A DNA stretch of 64,000 nt from Hymenobacter nitidus. Its GTDB lineage: Bacteria; Bacteroidota; Bacteroidia; Cytophagales; Hymenobacteraceae. Below the pieces are notes generated by a model. It was given only the letters and a program-made list of their open reading frames with translations, made no database searches and was not told the DNA's origin. The stretch covers positions 62,001-126,000 of the forward strand of contig NZ_JAJADQ010000003.1 in the NCBI RefSeq assembly GCF_020447315.1, given 5' to 3'. The position numbers and the translations under genes are program-made. Position 1 is the stretch's first letter. The number at the start of each line of letters is the position of its first letter. Below are positions 6,930-16,403 of this stretch, one piece after another.

Positions 6930-8603
6930 ATGCCTATATCTACTCCCGCTTTATTACTCCGCTCGGCGCTGGCCGTAGCGTGCGTTGTGGCCACCCTGCC
7001 CGCGGCCCGGGCCCAGCAGTACGCACCGCCGTTATGGCTTAATGCCTACACCCCGGGGTTTGCGCCCGTGGCTTCCAGCTCCCTGGCTTCCGATGCTCAG
7101 GGCAATACCTACGCGGCCTTTTCCTTTACCGGCAGCATCACCATCGGCGGCACCATGCTTACCAGCCAGGGGCTGAGCGACGGCTGCCTGGTAAAGTATA
7201 CGCCCACGGGCACGGTGGCCTGGATTTTACCCTTTAGCACGGCCACTAACGAATCGGCCGCCGACGTAGCCCTGGATGCGGCCGGCAATGCCTACGTCAC
7301 CGGCAGCTTCACCAGCCCCCTGCAGGTGGGCGGCGGCAACGGGGTGCAGCTCAGCAGCAGCAGCACCGCCGCCAAAGTCTTCGTGGTGCGCGTATCGCCC
7401 CAGGGCGTGCCCGAGTGGGCCCAGCAAAGCGCGCCCGGCGCCAGCACGAGCGCCAACGGCTACTCCGTGGACGTAGATGCCCAGGGCAATGTGTACGCCT
7501 GCGGCCTGTACAGCGGCTCCGTATTCTTCGGCCCCGCGGCCGTGGGCGCTACCAGCCGCACGGGCTTCGGCGTCTTCCTGCTGCGCCTGCGCGCCGCTAC
7601 CGGCGAGGCCCAGGCCGCCGCCGCCGCCTTCGACTACCAGCCGGCCCCGCCCCCCGTTACCTACCAGCTGCCCCGGCTGGCGGTGGGGGCCGGTGGCAGC
7701 GTGTATATCGCCAACAGCTTCGCCGTTCCCCTCGAAGTGAGCGGCACCTCCTACACTACCCGCGGCAACAACGACCTGCTGGTGGTTAAATACTCGGCCC
7801 AGGGCATGGCCGAGTGGGTGCGCCAGGAAGGCGGCCCCGACGAGGACCGGGTCACGGATGCCGCGGTGGATGGCAACGACAACCTGTACCTGACCGGAAC
7901 CTTTGACGGCGTCACTACCTTTGGCACCACGGCCCTGCCCTGGGCCGGCGGCCTGGATGGCTTTCTGGCTAAGTATTCGCCTCTGGGGGCGCTGCTGTGG
8001 GTGCAGGCGCACGGGGGCCCCGGCTCCGACGGCTGGGGCAGCGTCAGCCTCGACGCGGGCGGCGCCCCGCACGTAGCGGGTCACTTCAGCACCGGCGCCC
8101 GGCTGGGCTCCAGCACGCTGACCGCCGTGGGCAGCAACGACATCGTGGTGGCTTCTTACCGCCCCGAGGGCCAGCTCGGCTGGGTGCAGCAGGCCGGGGG
8201 CACCGGCTCCGACGTGGGCTTCCACATCGGGTTCAGGCAACCCTATCTCTACGTGTTTGGCACCTTTACAGGCTCCTGCTCCTTCGGGGGCCGGCCCGTC
8301 AGCAGCACCACGACCACGACGGCCAACTTCCTGGCCCGCCTGGGTGACCCAACCCTGGCGACCCAGGCGGCCCGTCCCCGCACCCTAGGCCTGTACCCCA
8401 ACCCGGCTTTCGACCAGCTGCACCTGCCCACTCTGCCCGCTGGTACCCCGGTGCAGCTGCTCGATGCCCTGGGCCGCCTCGCCCGCGCCACCACGGTATC
8501 GGCTGCCGCCCAGGTGTCGGTGCGGGGCCTCACGCCCGGCCTCTACACCCTGCGCGCCACCACCCCCGCCGGCCCGTACCAAGCCCGCGTGGTGGTGAAG
8601 TAG
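6930..8603 (+). CDS. Exported SBBP-type beta-propeller protein with T9SS sorting domain
   Basis: The 557-residue product starts at ATG 6930 with a signal peptide (MPISTPALLLRSALAVACVV...ARAQ). The upstream in-frame start at 6909 is only a TTG. The body carries repeats of about 50 residues of the SBBP type, for example DVDAQGNVYACGLYSGSVFF and DAAVDGNDNLYLTGTFDGVT, expected to form a beta-propeller. The last 75 residues (LGLYPNPAFDQLHLP ... GLYTLRATTPAG) are a type A C-terminal sorting domain, which targets proteins to the cell surface through the type IX secretion system. The ligand is unknown. Confidence 0.85.
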   Translation: MPISTPALLLRSALAVACVVATLPAARAQQYAPPLWLNAYTPGFAPVASSSLASDAQGNTYAAFSFTGSITIGGTMLTSQGLSDGCLVKYTPTGTVAWILPFSTATNESAADVALDAAGNAYVTGSFTSPLQVGGGNGVQLSSSSTAAKVFVVRVSPQGVPEWAQQSAPGASTSANGYSVDVDAQGNVYACGLYSGSVFFGPAAVGATSRTGFGVFLLRLRAATGEAQAAAAAFDYQPAPPPVTYQLPRLAVGAGGSVYIANSFAVPLEVSGTSYTTRGNNDLLVVKYSAQGMAEWVRQEGGPDEDRVTDAAVDGNDNLYLTGTFDGVTTFGTTALPWAGGLDGFLAKYSPLGALLWVQAHGGPGSDGWGSVSLDAGGAPHVAGHFSTGARLGSSTLTAVGSNDIVVASYRPEGQLGWVQQAGGTGSDVGFHIGFRQPYLYVFGTFTGSCSFGGRPVSSTTTTTANFLARLGDPTLATQAARPRTLGLYPNPAFDQLHLPTLPAGTPVQLLDALGRLARATTVSAAAQVSVRGLTPGLYTLRATTPAGPYQARVVVK

Positions 8604-8635
8604 CGAGGTGGTGAGATGGTGAGTTGACATTCCCC

Positions 8636-8792
8636 TGTCCTTGCGAGCAGCGCGAAGCCATCCGTCCGCTGCTCGTGACAAATGCCCTTTTACCAGAAAG
8701 CCCCTTGCTACCGCAGTAGTAAGGGGCTTTTCACATTAGTAGAAGGCTCGGCACATTTCAGCGGACAGATTGCTTCGTCCCTCGCAATGACA
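8636..8792. repeat. Imperfect inverted repeat around a terminator
   Basis: Arm 8636-8670 (TGTCCTTGCGAGCAGCGCGA...) pairs with 8760-8792 with several mismatches. It is a different family from the 2249 repeat. Fragments resembling its arms recur near 18915 and 19043-19096. Confidence 0.5.
8697..8733 (+). terminator. Intrinsic terminator
   Basis: The hairpin AAAGCCCCTTGCT / AGTAAGGGGCTTTT, ending in TTTT, lies downstream of the T9SS propeller gene and inside the inverted repeat 8636-8792. Confidence 0.75.
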
Positions 8793-8805
8793 CAAGAACC
8801 TCACT

Positions 8806-9276
8806 TCACTGCGCCACCGCTTGCAGGCGGGCCAGGGGAGTACCCAGGGTGTCGGCGGCGTAGAGGGTCAGGGTGTTGTTGCTGATGTGGTAGCGCTGGG
8901 CCTGGTTGAGGGCCTGCAAAAAGGCGCCCTCGGCGGCCAGGTCGGGGCAGGTGCTGCGCGTCGTGACCAGGGGGCCCAGGCGCAGGCGGCCCCGATCGGC
9001 CACGGTGTAGGGCCCCGAGAACTGGTTGCAGCTGGCCCGCCCCTCTACCCGGGGCCGGTTGTTGCGCAGCACCAGAAACGGCCGCCGCTCGGTGCGCGGG
9101 GCCGGCTGTCCGCCCAGCTCGCGCAGCTCCCAGCGCACGTCCTGCAGCGAGGCGGCGGTGGGCTCGTCGGTGGCCACGCCCCCGGCGTTGGGACGGTCGT
9201 TCAGATCGAAGCTGCAGGCCGGGGCCACGAGCAGCACCAGCGCGGCGGCCGGACGAAGAAAGGCGGAGTTCAGCAT
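8806..9276 (-). CDS. META-domain lipoprotein (HslJ-like)
   Basis: The 156-residue protein starts with a lipoprotein signal (LVLLVAPAC, lipobox cysteine at about residue 21). Residues 45-150 resemble the META/HslJ fold: WELRELGGQP, then RVEGRASCNQFSGPYTV with the typical GxxxCNxFxG motif, then LGPLVTTRSTCPDLAAEGAF. It is therefore probably anchored in the membrane facing the periplasm. The exact role of META proteins is poorly defined; heat or antibiotic stress has been linked to some. Confidence 0.85.
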   Translation of the reverse strand: MLNSAFLRPAAALVLLVAPACSFDLNDRPNAGGVATDEPTAASLQDVRWELRELGGQPAPRTERRPFLVLRNNRPRVEGRASCNQFSGPYTVADRGRLRLGPLVTTRSTCPDLAAEGAFLQALNQAQRYHISNNTLTLYAADTLGTPLARLQAVAQ

Positions 9277-9507
9277 GGCAAAAAAGGCAACAAGAGAGCA
9301 ACAGACTGGCCTGTGAGCAGATGTACGTAGCCGGCCCCGGTTAGGTGGTGCGGCCGGCGCGCGGCCAGCAGCGGCCGGTGGGTTGGTAGTCAGCAGATTA
9401 ATCTTATTTTAATCCTTTTTCGGCAATCCAAACCCGACTGTACTTCCGTAGCTTCTCTGCCCCTGCGGGCCTGGTTCTTTCCTTCTTTCACCTCTACTTC
9501 TTCGCTG

Positions 9508-12500
9508 ATGCCACTACCCTTACTCCCGCTTCCGGCGCGTACGCTCGGCCTGCGTCCCTGGATGCGCCACGCCGCGCTGGGTGCCGCCCTGCTGCTGGCC
9601 GGCAGCCCCGTCGCCACCGCCCAGACCGTGTTCGGCCTGTCGGGCGCCGAGCTGACGTCGATTGAAATTGCCAACCCCACCGTGCGCAGCCGCAAAACGA
9701 TTACCGGCATCACGCCCGGGCAGGTGCTGGTGGGCATGGACTTCCGGCCCGCCACCGGGCAGCTGTTTGCGCTGGGCTACAACGCGGCCATTCAGCAGGT
9801 GCAGCTCTACACCCTCAACTTCGAAAGTCCGCTGGCCGTGAATGTGGCGCCGGCTACGCTAGTGGGCCCCGCCCAGACGCTGAACCTGGGCACGGCCACG
9901 GACCGCATCGGCTTCGACTTCAACCCCACCGTGGACCGCATCCGGGTGGTGAGCACCAACCGCACCAACTACCGCCTGAACCCCAACAACGGCGCGCTGG
10001 CCGCCACCGACGGGCAGTTAACTTTCGGCCCCACTGACACCAACCAGAACCAGACGCCCTTTATCGGCACGGCCGCCTACACCAACAGCTTTATCGGCAG
10101 CACCAGCACCACGCTCTACACCATCGACGAGCAACGCTCTTTGCTCACCATTCAGGATCCGCCCAACAACGGCACGCTGAACACGGTAACGCCGATTAAC
10201 TCGCCGATTCCGCTGAATACGCCCGGCGTCAGCACCGACCTGGACATCTTTACCGACCCCGTGACGCGGGTGCAGAAAGCCTACCTGAGCGTGAACGGGC
10301 CCGACCCGGAGCCCACCCGCGCCGGCCAGTTTATTACGGCCGTGTATGCCCTGAACCTGAGCAACGGCAACGTGAGCCTGGAAGGCGGCGTGGGCGGCGG
10401 CAGCCCCTTCGACCCGGCCACCAACGCCAACCCCGCCCCCGGCATCACCGACATTGCCATCCGCATCAACCGCACGGCTCCCACGCCCAGCGGCGCGCTG
10501 CTCTACGCCACCACGCCCACCGGCAACCTGATTTCCTTTAACGCCGGCCGCCCCGACTTCCTGCTCTCGTCCACGGCCATTACCGGCATTGATGCCGGCC
10601 AGACGTTAGTCGGCACCGACTTCCGGCCCAACACGGGTGAGCTGTTCGGCCTGGGCTACAACCAGAACACCGGCGAGGCGCGCCTCTACATCATCGACCG
10701 GACTACGGCCGTGGCCACGCGCGTGGGGCCGGCCCCCGTTACCCTGGACCTGGGCAGCACGGCCGCCGCGCTCAACGCCGTGGGCTTCGACTTCAATCCC
10801 ACCGTGGACCGCATCCGGGTGACGGGCCTGAACCGCACGAACTACCGCCTCAACCCCAACAACGGCGCCATTGCCGCCACCGACGGCAACCTGAACTTCG
10901 TGGGCGGGACCACCGGCACGCCCACCATCGGGGCCGTGGCCTACACCAACTCCTACGCGGGCAGCACCGGCACCACGCTCTACGACATCGACGACGTGCG
11001 CAACCAGCTCTTCATCCAGAGCAACCCCAACGCGGGCCAGCTAACGGCTTCGGGCACGGGCAACCTGCTGCCCGGCGCCAGTGCGGTGAATGACCTGGAC
11101 TTCTACTTCGACCCCGCCACCCTGACCAACCAGGGCTATGTAGTGTCGAATGCCGACAGCGGCCCGGCCACGGCCACGTTCAGCACGCTCTACAGCCTGA
11201 ATACCACCACCAGCTCGACTTCGGCCATCGGCGCTATCGGCCTGGGTATTCCCGTGCGCGACATCACCGCCTTTATTGCCCCGCTCACCCAGCCCACGCT
11301 GGCGGGCCGCCTGCTCTACGGCGTGGCCGGCGGCAACCTCGTGTCGTTCGACTCCAGCAACCCCGGCAACATTCGCTCGGCCGTGAACATCACCGGCCTG
11401 CCGATTGATGGCTCGCAGGTGCTGGTGGGCGTGGATTTCCGCCCCGCCAACGGCCTGCTCTACGCCCTGGGCTACAACACCCTGGCCCAGACCGGCCAGC
11501 TCTACACCCTCGACCTGAGCACCGGGGCCCTGAGCGCCGTGGGCAGCCTGCAGCCTATGCCCCTAGGCAGCACCGCCCAGCTGATCGGCTTCGACTTCAA
11601 CCCCGCCGCCGACCGGATCCGCATCACCTCGGGCCAGAACCGCGTGAACCTGCGCATGGACCCCGCCACCGGCGCCTTCGTTACCGACGGCCCGCTGAGC
11701 AACCCCAGCGGCACGCCCACGATTTCGAGCGTGGCCTACACCAACAACGACACCAACCCCGCCACCGGCACCACGCTCTACGCCTACGACCAGGCCCGCA
11801 ACGTGCTGCTGCGCTCCACCGATGCCAACGCCGGCACCTACGTGGACCAGGGCAGCGGCACGGGCCTCACGGCCAACCTGGCCACCGGCGTCGACTTCGA
11901 CATCTTCGCCGACCTCACCACGCCCACCTCGCCCGTGAGTACGGCCTACCTGGTGGCCGCTCCCAGCACCTCCACCACCGACAACCTGTACACCGTGGAC
12001 CTGACGGCCGGTACGGTTTCGGGCGGCACCCGCATCGGCAACGGCAGCAACCTGACCGGTCTGGCCGCCTTCCTGACGCCCACCGTGTCGGGCCTGACCT
12101 GGACCGGCGCCGTGGACACCAACTGGAGTACGGCCGGCAACTGGAGCCCCGCCCGGGTGCCCACGGCCGCCGACGACGTGACCATTCCGAACACGGCCAA
12201 CGACCCGGTGCTCACGGGGGCGCAGTTTGCCAACAACGTCACGCTGGGCAGCGGCGCGCAGTTTACCATTGCCGCCAACAGCGTCCTGTCGTTGAACGGC
12301 AACTTCACCAACAACGGGGGCACTACGGCCGCCGGCGACCGGGGCGAAGTATTCCTGACCAGCTCCTCGGCCCAGCAGATCAACGGCACCACGTCGCTCT
12401 TCAACACCCTGACCGTGAATGCGGGCAGCCTGGTGCTGAACGCGCCGACGCAGATTCAGCGGGTGCTGGTGGTGAGCGGCGCGGTGGTAACCAATGGCAA

Positions 12501-13998
12501 CCTGACCCTGCTGTCCAACGCGGGCGGCACGGCCAACATCCTGCTGGCCGGCAACGGCCCCGTACTGGGTACGGCCACCGTACAGCGCTACATCGATGGC
12601 TCGGCCAACAGCGGCGCGGGCTACCGCCACTACTCCTCGCCCGTAACGGGCAGCACCGTAAGTGACCTGGCCACGAGCGGCTTCTCGCCGGTCGTAAACC
12701 CGGACTACAACACGGCCGCCGACCCCACGCTGGTCACGCCCTTCCCCACCGTGTTCAGCTACGAGCAGAGCCGCGCCTCCTTCAGCGGCGACTACGTGAA
12801 AGACTTCGACAAGGGCTTCCAGTCGCCGGCCGCGCTGAGCGACGCGCTGGAGCCCGGCCGGGGCTATACCGTCAACATCCCGGCCTCGCAGACGGTGGAC
12901 TTCGTGGGCACGCCCAATAGCGGCACCATCACCCGCGGCGGCCTCTCGCGCGGCACCGTGCCCGGCGGCACCCCGGCCGGCCAGGACCCCACCGGCTGGC
13001 AGCTGCTGGGCAACCCCTACCCGGCCCCTATCGACTGGGATTTGGTGAACCTCTCCAACGTGGACGGCGCCGTGTACGTGTACCGCTCGTCGGGGCAGTA
13101 TGAGGGTACCTATTCGAGCTACGTGGCCGGCTCGGGCGGCGTGGGCACCAACGGCGGCACCGACGCCATTGCCCTGGGCCAGGGCTTCTTTGTGCGGGTG
13201 AGCACGCCCGGCACGTCCAACGGGCAGGTCAGCTTTACCAACGCGGCCCGCATCACCGACGGCCGCAGCCCCATCTTCCAGCGCGGCACCGCCGCCACCG
13301 ACCCGACCGTGCGCCTGGAGCTGCGCGGCACCACCGGCCCCGCCGATGAAACGCTGCTCTACTTCAACGCCGCCGCCACCCCGGGTTTCGACTCGGCCCT
13401 GGATGCCTACAAGCTGACGGCCGGCACCGCGCCCACGCTGGCCACGGAAACCAGCAACGCCGTGCGCCTGTCCATCAACGCCCTGCCGGCCCTGACCACG
13501 GCCGACGTGACCATGCCGCTGCACCTGCAAGTGGCCCAGAGCGGCACCTACACGCTGCGGGCTGCGGCCCTGCTGAACCTGCCCACCGGTACCTTCGCCT
13601 ACCTGCGCGACACCCAGACCGGCACCCTCGTGGACCTGGCCCAGCAGCCCAGCTACTCGTTTACGGCTACGGCCGGCCCCCAGGCCCCGCGCTTCGTGCT
13701 GGTGCTCACGCAGAGCAAAGTACTGTCCTCGGCGCCGTCGGCCCTGGCCCAGCTGGTGAGCATTTACCCCAACCCGGCCCAGCAGTCGGTGTTTCTGAGT
13801 CTGCCCGCCGCCCTGCGCACCCAGGCCGTAGAAGTAACGCTGGTGAACACGCTGGGGCAGACGGTACTGCGCCGGACGCTGGCTGCCGGCCGCACCACCG
13901 AGGAGCAGCTGACTCTGACCGGCGTCAGCAAAGGCGTGTACACCCTGCGCCTGACCACGGCCCAGGGCGTTGTGAACAAGCGCCTCGTGGTTGAATAA
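9508..13998 (+). CDS. Giant exported protein with three DUF4394 domains and T9SS signal
   Basis: The 1496-residue protein starts at ATG 9508 with a signal peptide ending near ATAQ (residue 39). Three tandem DUF4394 domains follow (about 40-330, 331-610, 611-870). Each has the signatures QVLVGMDFRPATGQLFALGY, IGFDFNPTVDRIRV and TNYRLNPNNGA or close variants; the third has VNLRMDPATGA. Next is a segment with WTGAVDTNWSTAGNWSP (about 870-930), typical of surface proteins in this group, then a beta-rich region. The last 80 residues (SIYPNPAQQSVFLSLP ... GVYTLRLTTAQG) are a T9SS type A sorting domain. The function of DUF4394 is unknown. The strong similarity between copies suggests internal duplication. 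Confidence 0.9.
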   Translation: MPLPLLPLPARTLGLRPWMRHAALGAALLLAGSPVATAQTVFGLSGAELTSIEIANPTVRSRKTITGITPGQVLVGMDFRPATGQLFALGYNAAIQQVQLYTLNFESPLAVNVAPATLVGPAQTLNLGTATDRIGFDFNPTVDRIRVVSTNRTNYRLNPNNGALAATDGQLTFGPTDTNQNQTPFIGTAAYTNSFIGSTSTTLYTIDEQRSLLTIQDPPNNGTLNTVTPINSPIPLNTPGVSTDLDIFTDPVTRVQKAYLSVNGPDPEPTRAGQFITAVYALNLSNGNVSLEGGVGGGSPFDPATNANPAPGITDIAIRINRTAPTPSGALLYATTPTGNLISFNAGRPDFLLSSTAITGIDAGQTLVGTDFRPNTGELFGLGYNQNTGEARLYIIDRTTAVATRVGPAPVTLDLGSTAAALNAVGFDFNPTVDRIRVTGLNRTNYRLNPNNGAIAATDGNLNFVGGTTGTPTIGAVAYTNSYAGSTGTTLYDIDDVRNQLFIQSNPNAGQLTASGTGNLLPGASAVNDLDFYFDPATLTNQGYVVSNADSGPATATFSTLYSLNTTTSSTSAIGAIGLGIPVRDITAFIAPLTQPTLAGRLLYGVAGGNLVSFDSSNPGNIRSAVNITGLPIDGSQVLVGVDFRPANGLLYALGYNTLAQTGQLYTLDLSTGALSAVGSLQPMPLGSTAQLIGFDFNPAADRIRITSGQNRVNLRMDPATGAFVTDGPLSNPSGTPTISSVAYTNNDTNPATGTTLYAYDQARNVLLRSTDANAGTYVDQGSGTGLTANLATGVDFDIFADLTTPTSPVSTAYLVAAPSTSTTDNLYTVDLTAGTVSGGTRIGNGSNLTGLAAFLTPTVSGLTWTGAVDTNWSTAGNWSPARVPTAADDVTIPNTANDPVLTGAQFANNVTLGSGAQFTIAANSVLSLNGNFTNNGGTTAAGDRGEVFLTSSSAQQINGTTSLFNTLTVNAGSLVLNAPTQIQRVLVVSGAVVTNGNLTLLSNAGGTANILLAGNGPVLGTATVQRYIDGSANSGAGYRHYSSPVTGSTVSDLATSGFSPVVNPDYNTAADPTLVTPFPTVFSYEQSRASFSGDYVKDFDKGFQSPAALSDALEPGRGYTVNIPASQTVDFVGTPNSGTITRGGLSRGTVPGGTPAGQDPTGWQLLGNPYPAPIDWDLVNLSNVDGAVYVYRSSGQYEGTYSSYVAGSGGVGTNGGTDAIALGQGFFVRVSTPGTSNGQVSFTNAARITDGRSPIFQRGTAATDPTVRLELRGTTGPADETLLYFNAAATPGFDSALDAYKLTAGTAPTLATETSNAVRLSINALPALTTADVTMPLHLQVAQSGTYTLRAAALLNLPTGTFAYLRDTQTGTLVDLAQQPSYSFTATAGPQAPRFVLVLTQSKVLSSAPSALAQLVSIYPNPAQQSVFLSLPAALRTQAVEVTLVNTLGQTVLRRTLAAGRTTEEQLTLTGVSKGVYTLRLTTAQGVVNKRLVVE

Positions 13999-14081
13999 CC
14001 CGAGGGTACTGAGAGCCCCCGGCCGCTGCCTGACTGGGGGCTACTTCCCTTTTTCTCTCATTTTGCCTTTGCCATCTTTCT

Positions 14082-14294
14082 ATGCGCCCGATCCTGTTTA
14101 CTCTTTGTTTTTCCCTCGTTGCCTTGCCACTCATTCTACTCGGCAGCCTTCAGCCCGCTCAGGCCCAGGGCCCGGGCACCGGCGGCCCCCGGCCGGGGGC
14201 TACCAACGCACCCATTGACGGGGGCGTTTCACTGCTGCTGGCCGCCGGTGCGGCTTACGGCCTCCAGCGCCTGCGCAAGGCCCGGCCGCACTAG
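14082..14294 (+). CDS. PID-CTERM-like small exported protein, 70 aa
   Basis: The product has an N-terminal signal peptide (MRPILFTLCFSLVALPLILL), a short Gly/Pro spacer and a C-terminal block: the motif PIDGGVS, a hydrophobic segment LLLAAGAAYG and a basic tail QRLRKARPH. That tripartite end is what I know as the PID-CTERM sorting signal of Bacteroidota, proposed to be handled like PEP-CTERM by an exosortase-type enzyme. The protein has almost nothing between the two signals. It follows the giant T9SS gene by 83 bases and precedes a strong terminator. Confidence 0.65.
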   Translation: MRPILFTLCFSLVALPLILLGSLQPAQAQGPGTGGPRPGATNAPIDGGVSLLLAAGAAYGLQRLRKARPH

Positions 14295-14329
14295 CCTGCT
14301 ATTTTTTCCGGCTTCACCGGGATACGCCA

Positions 14330-14364
14330 GGGGGCGCAACTGCTGAGTAGTTGCGCCCCCTTGT
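14330..14364 (+). terminator. Intrinsic terminator
   Basis: Perfect 12-bp arms GGGGGCGCAACT / AGTTGCGCCCCC with a 7-base loop, followed by TTGTGCTTT, lie 35 bases after the PID-CTERM gene. Confidence 0.8.
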
Positions 14365-14487
14365 GCTTTATAAGGCGTTATCAAACTCCCGTTCGGCCGC
14401 TCTATATCAGCCGCTTTGGTTCGAAACAAGCTCAACTTGAAGGCCCGGGTTGCGTAGAGCCGCGTATTCCCTACCAGCTCCGAAATC

Positions 14488-14910
14488 ATGGCCCACAAAA
14501 CCCTGCACGACATTGCCGAGAAGATGAAGCGGCTCGATATTGCCATGCTCACCACCGAAACCAGCCGCGGGCAGTTTGCCAGCCGCCCCATGAGCAACAA
14601 CGGCGACGTGACCTACGACGGCAACTCGTACTTCTTCACCTACGACGGCTCGCGCACGGTGCAGGATATTGAGAAGAATCCGCACGTCGGCCTCACGTTT
14701 GAAGGCCCTAAGCGGCTCTATATTTCCATCACGGGCCGGGCCACGCTCATCCGCCACAAGCCTACCATGCAACAGCACTGGGTGCCCGACGTGGAGCAGT
14801 GGTTCAAACAGGGCATCGATACGCCCGGCATTGTACTGATTCGGGTGGAAGCCAACCGCATTAAGTACTGGCAGGACGCCGACGAAGGCGAGTTGCACAT
14901 TCCCGCTTAA
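14488..14910 (+). CDS. Pyridoxamine 5'-phosphate oxidase family (general stress protein 26-like)
   Basis: The 140-residue protein fits the flavin-binding split-barrel family: IAMLTTETSRGQFASRPM near the start, YFFTYDGSRTVQDIEKNPHV in the middle and IKYWQD at the end. Relatives bind FMN or F420 and are linked to stress. The substrate is unknown. It is transcribed alone, with a terminator-like hairpin after it that it shares with the convergent acetyltransferase gene. Confidence 0.85.
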   Translation: MAHKTLHDIAEKMKRLDIAMLTTETSRGQFASRPMSNNGDVTYDGNSYFFTYDGSRTVQDIEKNPHVGLTFEGPKRLYISITGRATLIRHKPTMQQHWVPDVEQWFKQGIDTPGIVLIRVEANRIKYWQDADEGELHIPA

Positions 14911-14934
14911 TCAAGTCGCGTTAGCGCATATAGT

Positions 14935-14971
14935 CGGCGCGGCGGCCCCTTACTTGGGGCTCGTCGCGCCG
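14935..14971. terminator. GC-rich hairpin between convergent genes
   Basis: Arms CGGCGCGGCGGCCCC and GGGGCTCGTCGCGCCG have one or two mismatches and a 6-base loop. There is no strong T-run on either side, so termination is likely but not certain. Confidence 0.5.
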
Positions 14972-15011
14972 GGTTGCTTTGGAGTCTTAGCGGTTAGAAT
15001 TGAGCCGCCAG

Positions 15012-15539
15012 CTAGGCGCCCGGCGGCACGGGCCATTCCTCTCTTAGCACCGACATGACCAGCTTATCATGGTAGGCATAGTGCCGGTAGCAGGCTTTGC
15101 GCAGACGACCTTCCACCTGAAAACCCGCCCGCAGATAGGCTTTTACCCCGCCTTCGTTGGGCTCCGAAACCGTGAGCATGATGCGGTTCAGCCCCAGGTC
15201 TTGGAAGCCGCGGCTAACGACCTGCTGCGTGACGACTGTACCAATGCCCTGGCCCCAGTAGCGCTTTTCGCCCAACAGAATGAAGTACTCGCCGGAGCGG
15301 TTGACCCGCGAAATGCCGCTGAGGCCCGCGTACCCGATCAGCTCGTTGGTGGCGTTAAGGTAGATACCCAGGTTGAGGCTTTTTTCATCCCGCAGCGTAC
15401 TTTCCAGCCACTTCGCCACCTGCGCCAGGGTTGTCAGGCTCTGAAAAGCCGTCATCGAGTAGACGATGACTTCGGGGTCACTGATCCAGCGGTGAAAGGC
15501 GGGAGCTTGGTCGAGGTGCAGGGGCAGCAGCTGAATCAT
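15012..15539 (-). CDS. GNAT N-acetyltransferase (RimJ/RimL type)
   Basis: The protein of about 175 residues has the GNAT layout: a substrate part (FHRWISDPEVIVYS), the acetyl-CoA binding region (GEKRYWGQGIGTVVTQQV) and the C-terminal NRIMLTVSEPNEGGVKAYLRA motif common in RimJ/RimL-like enzymes. The substrate is unknown. I place the start at ATG 15539; ATG 15560 seven codons upstream is also possible. Confidence 0.85.
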   Translation of the reverse strand: MIQLLPLHLDQAPAFHRWISDPEVIVYSMTAFQSLTTLAQVAKWLESTLRDEKSLNLGIYLNATNELIGYAGLSGISRVNRSGEYFILLGEKRYWGQGIGTVVTQQVVSRGFQDLGLNRIMLTVSEPNEGGVKAYLRAGFQVEGRLRKACYRHYAYHDKLVMSVLREEWPVPPGA

Positions 15540-15624
15540 GGAGGACGGTACCAATTGCAAAGCCAGGCCCCGAAAAGCTCAGCGCCAAGGGAGTAGCCGG
15601 GCTTTTGCCGGGTTAGAGTCGTGC

Positions 15625-16290
15625 TTAGTCGAGGGCCTGATTCAGGAAGTACACCAAGGGCTGCAGGGCCTTAAAACCGGCGACAACCTGCTGGCTGGCT
15701 GCCGGCTGCTGCAACGCGGCATCGGGCAGCGGCCGGGAGGCGGTGAAGCTTTTGAGCTTGAGGTAGGCCAGGGCCGGATTGTCGGCGGCGTAGCCCTTGG
15801 GTGGGCGTTTCAGGCTGGGTTCCGGGCTGAGGCCGGCGAAGTGACGCTGGAACTCCGGAGCCGTAAGCAACGCGTCGAAAGCAGGCAGGTTGTAGTCGAT
15901 TTCCTGGCGCAGCGTGGCCAGAACTTTGGCGTCGGGCATGTAGAGGCCACCCGCTACAAACGAGCCGCCCGGTTCCAGATTGAGATAGTAGCCCGCCGAC
16001 GGCGCCCCTTTGCCGCCCGCGTTGAACCAGGCGCCAAAGTTGGTTTTGTAGGGCGTCTTGTCCGTGGAGAAGCGAATGTCACGGTTGAGGCGAAACACGC
16101 ATTTCTTGGGCTGCAGCTGCGAATCGGCAATGGCCGGGTCGGCGGCTTCGAGCTGGGTCAGCACGTCGGTTACCAATACCAGAAAATCGGCTTTGGCGGC
16201 TTCATAGGCGGCGCGGTTGGCATCGAGCCAGGCTTTGTTATTGTTGGCGCGAAGACCGGCGAGGAAGGCGAAGGTGGCAGCGTGCAGCAT
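15625..16290 (-). CDS. DUF2461 (TIGR02453) family protein
   Basis: The 221-residue protein begins MLHAATFAFLAGLRANNNKA and continues with VFRLNRDIRFSTDKTPYKTN and GYYLNLEPGGSFVAGGLYMP, the conserved core of the DUF2461/TIGR02453 family. The function is unknown. ATG 16290 gives the usual family start. The longer reading from 16407 would add 39 non-conserved residues and overlap the rtcB stop. It lies just downstream of rtcB on the same strand, so co-transcription is likely. Confidence 0.9.
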   Translation of the reverse strand: MLHAATFAFLAGLRANNNKAWLDANRAAYEAAKADFLVLVTDVLTQLEAADPAIADSQLQPKKCVFRLNRDIRFSTDKTPYKTNFGAWFNAGGKGAPSAGYYLNLEPGGSFVAGGLYMPDAKVLATLRQEIDYNLPAFDALLTAPEFQRHFAGLSPEPSLKRPPKGYAADNPALAYLKLKSFTASRPLPDAALQQPAASQQVVAGFKALQPLVYFLNQALD

Positions 16291-16403
16291 ACGGGGCGCG
16301 AAGTGAAAACGGGCGACGCCGGCCCAGGCCGGCGCTACGGGCGCCCAATATGGGCAAATACCCGCAACTGCCCGCCTTCCTCCTTGCCGCGGCGTCAGCA
16401 AAT

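Noticed and set aside
6578..6994. ORFs of about 140 residues on both strands between 6578 and 7042
   Set aside because: They cross the inverted repeat and the signal-peptide region of the next gene, with no recognisable protein features.
11563..13530. 655-residue minus-strand ORF
   Set aside because: It is the antisense frame of the DUF4394 gene with Gly/Val/Ala/Arg-biased composition.
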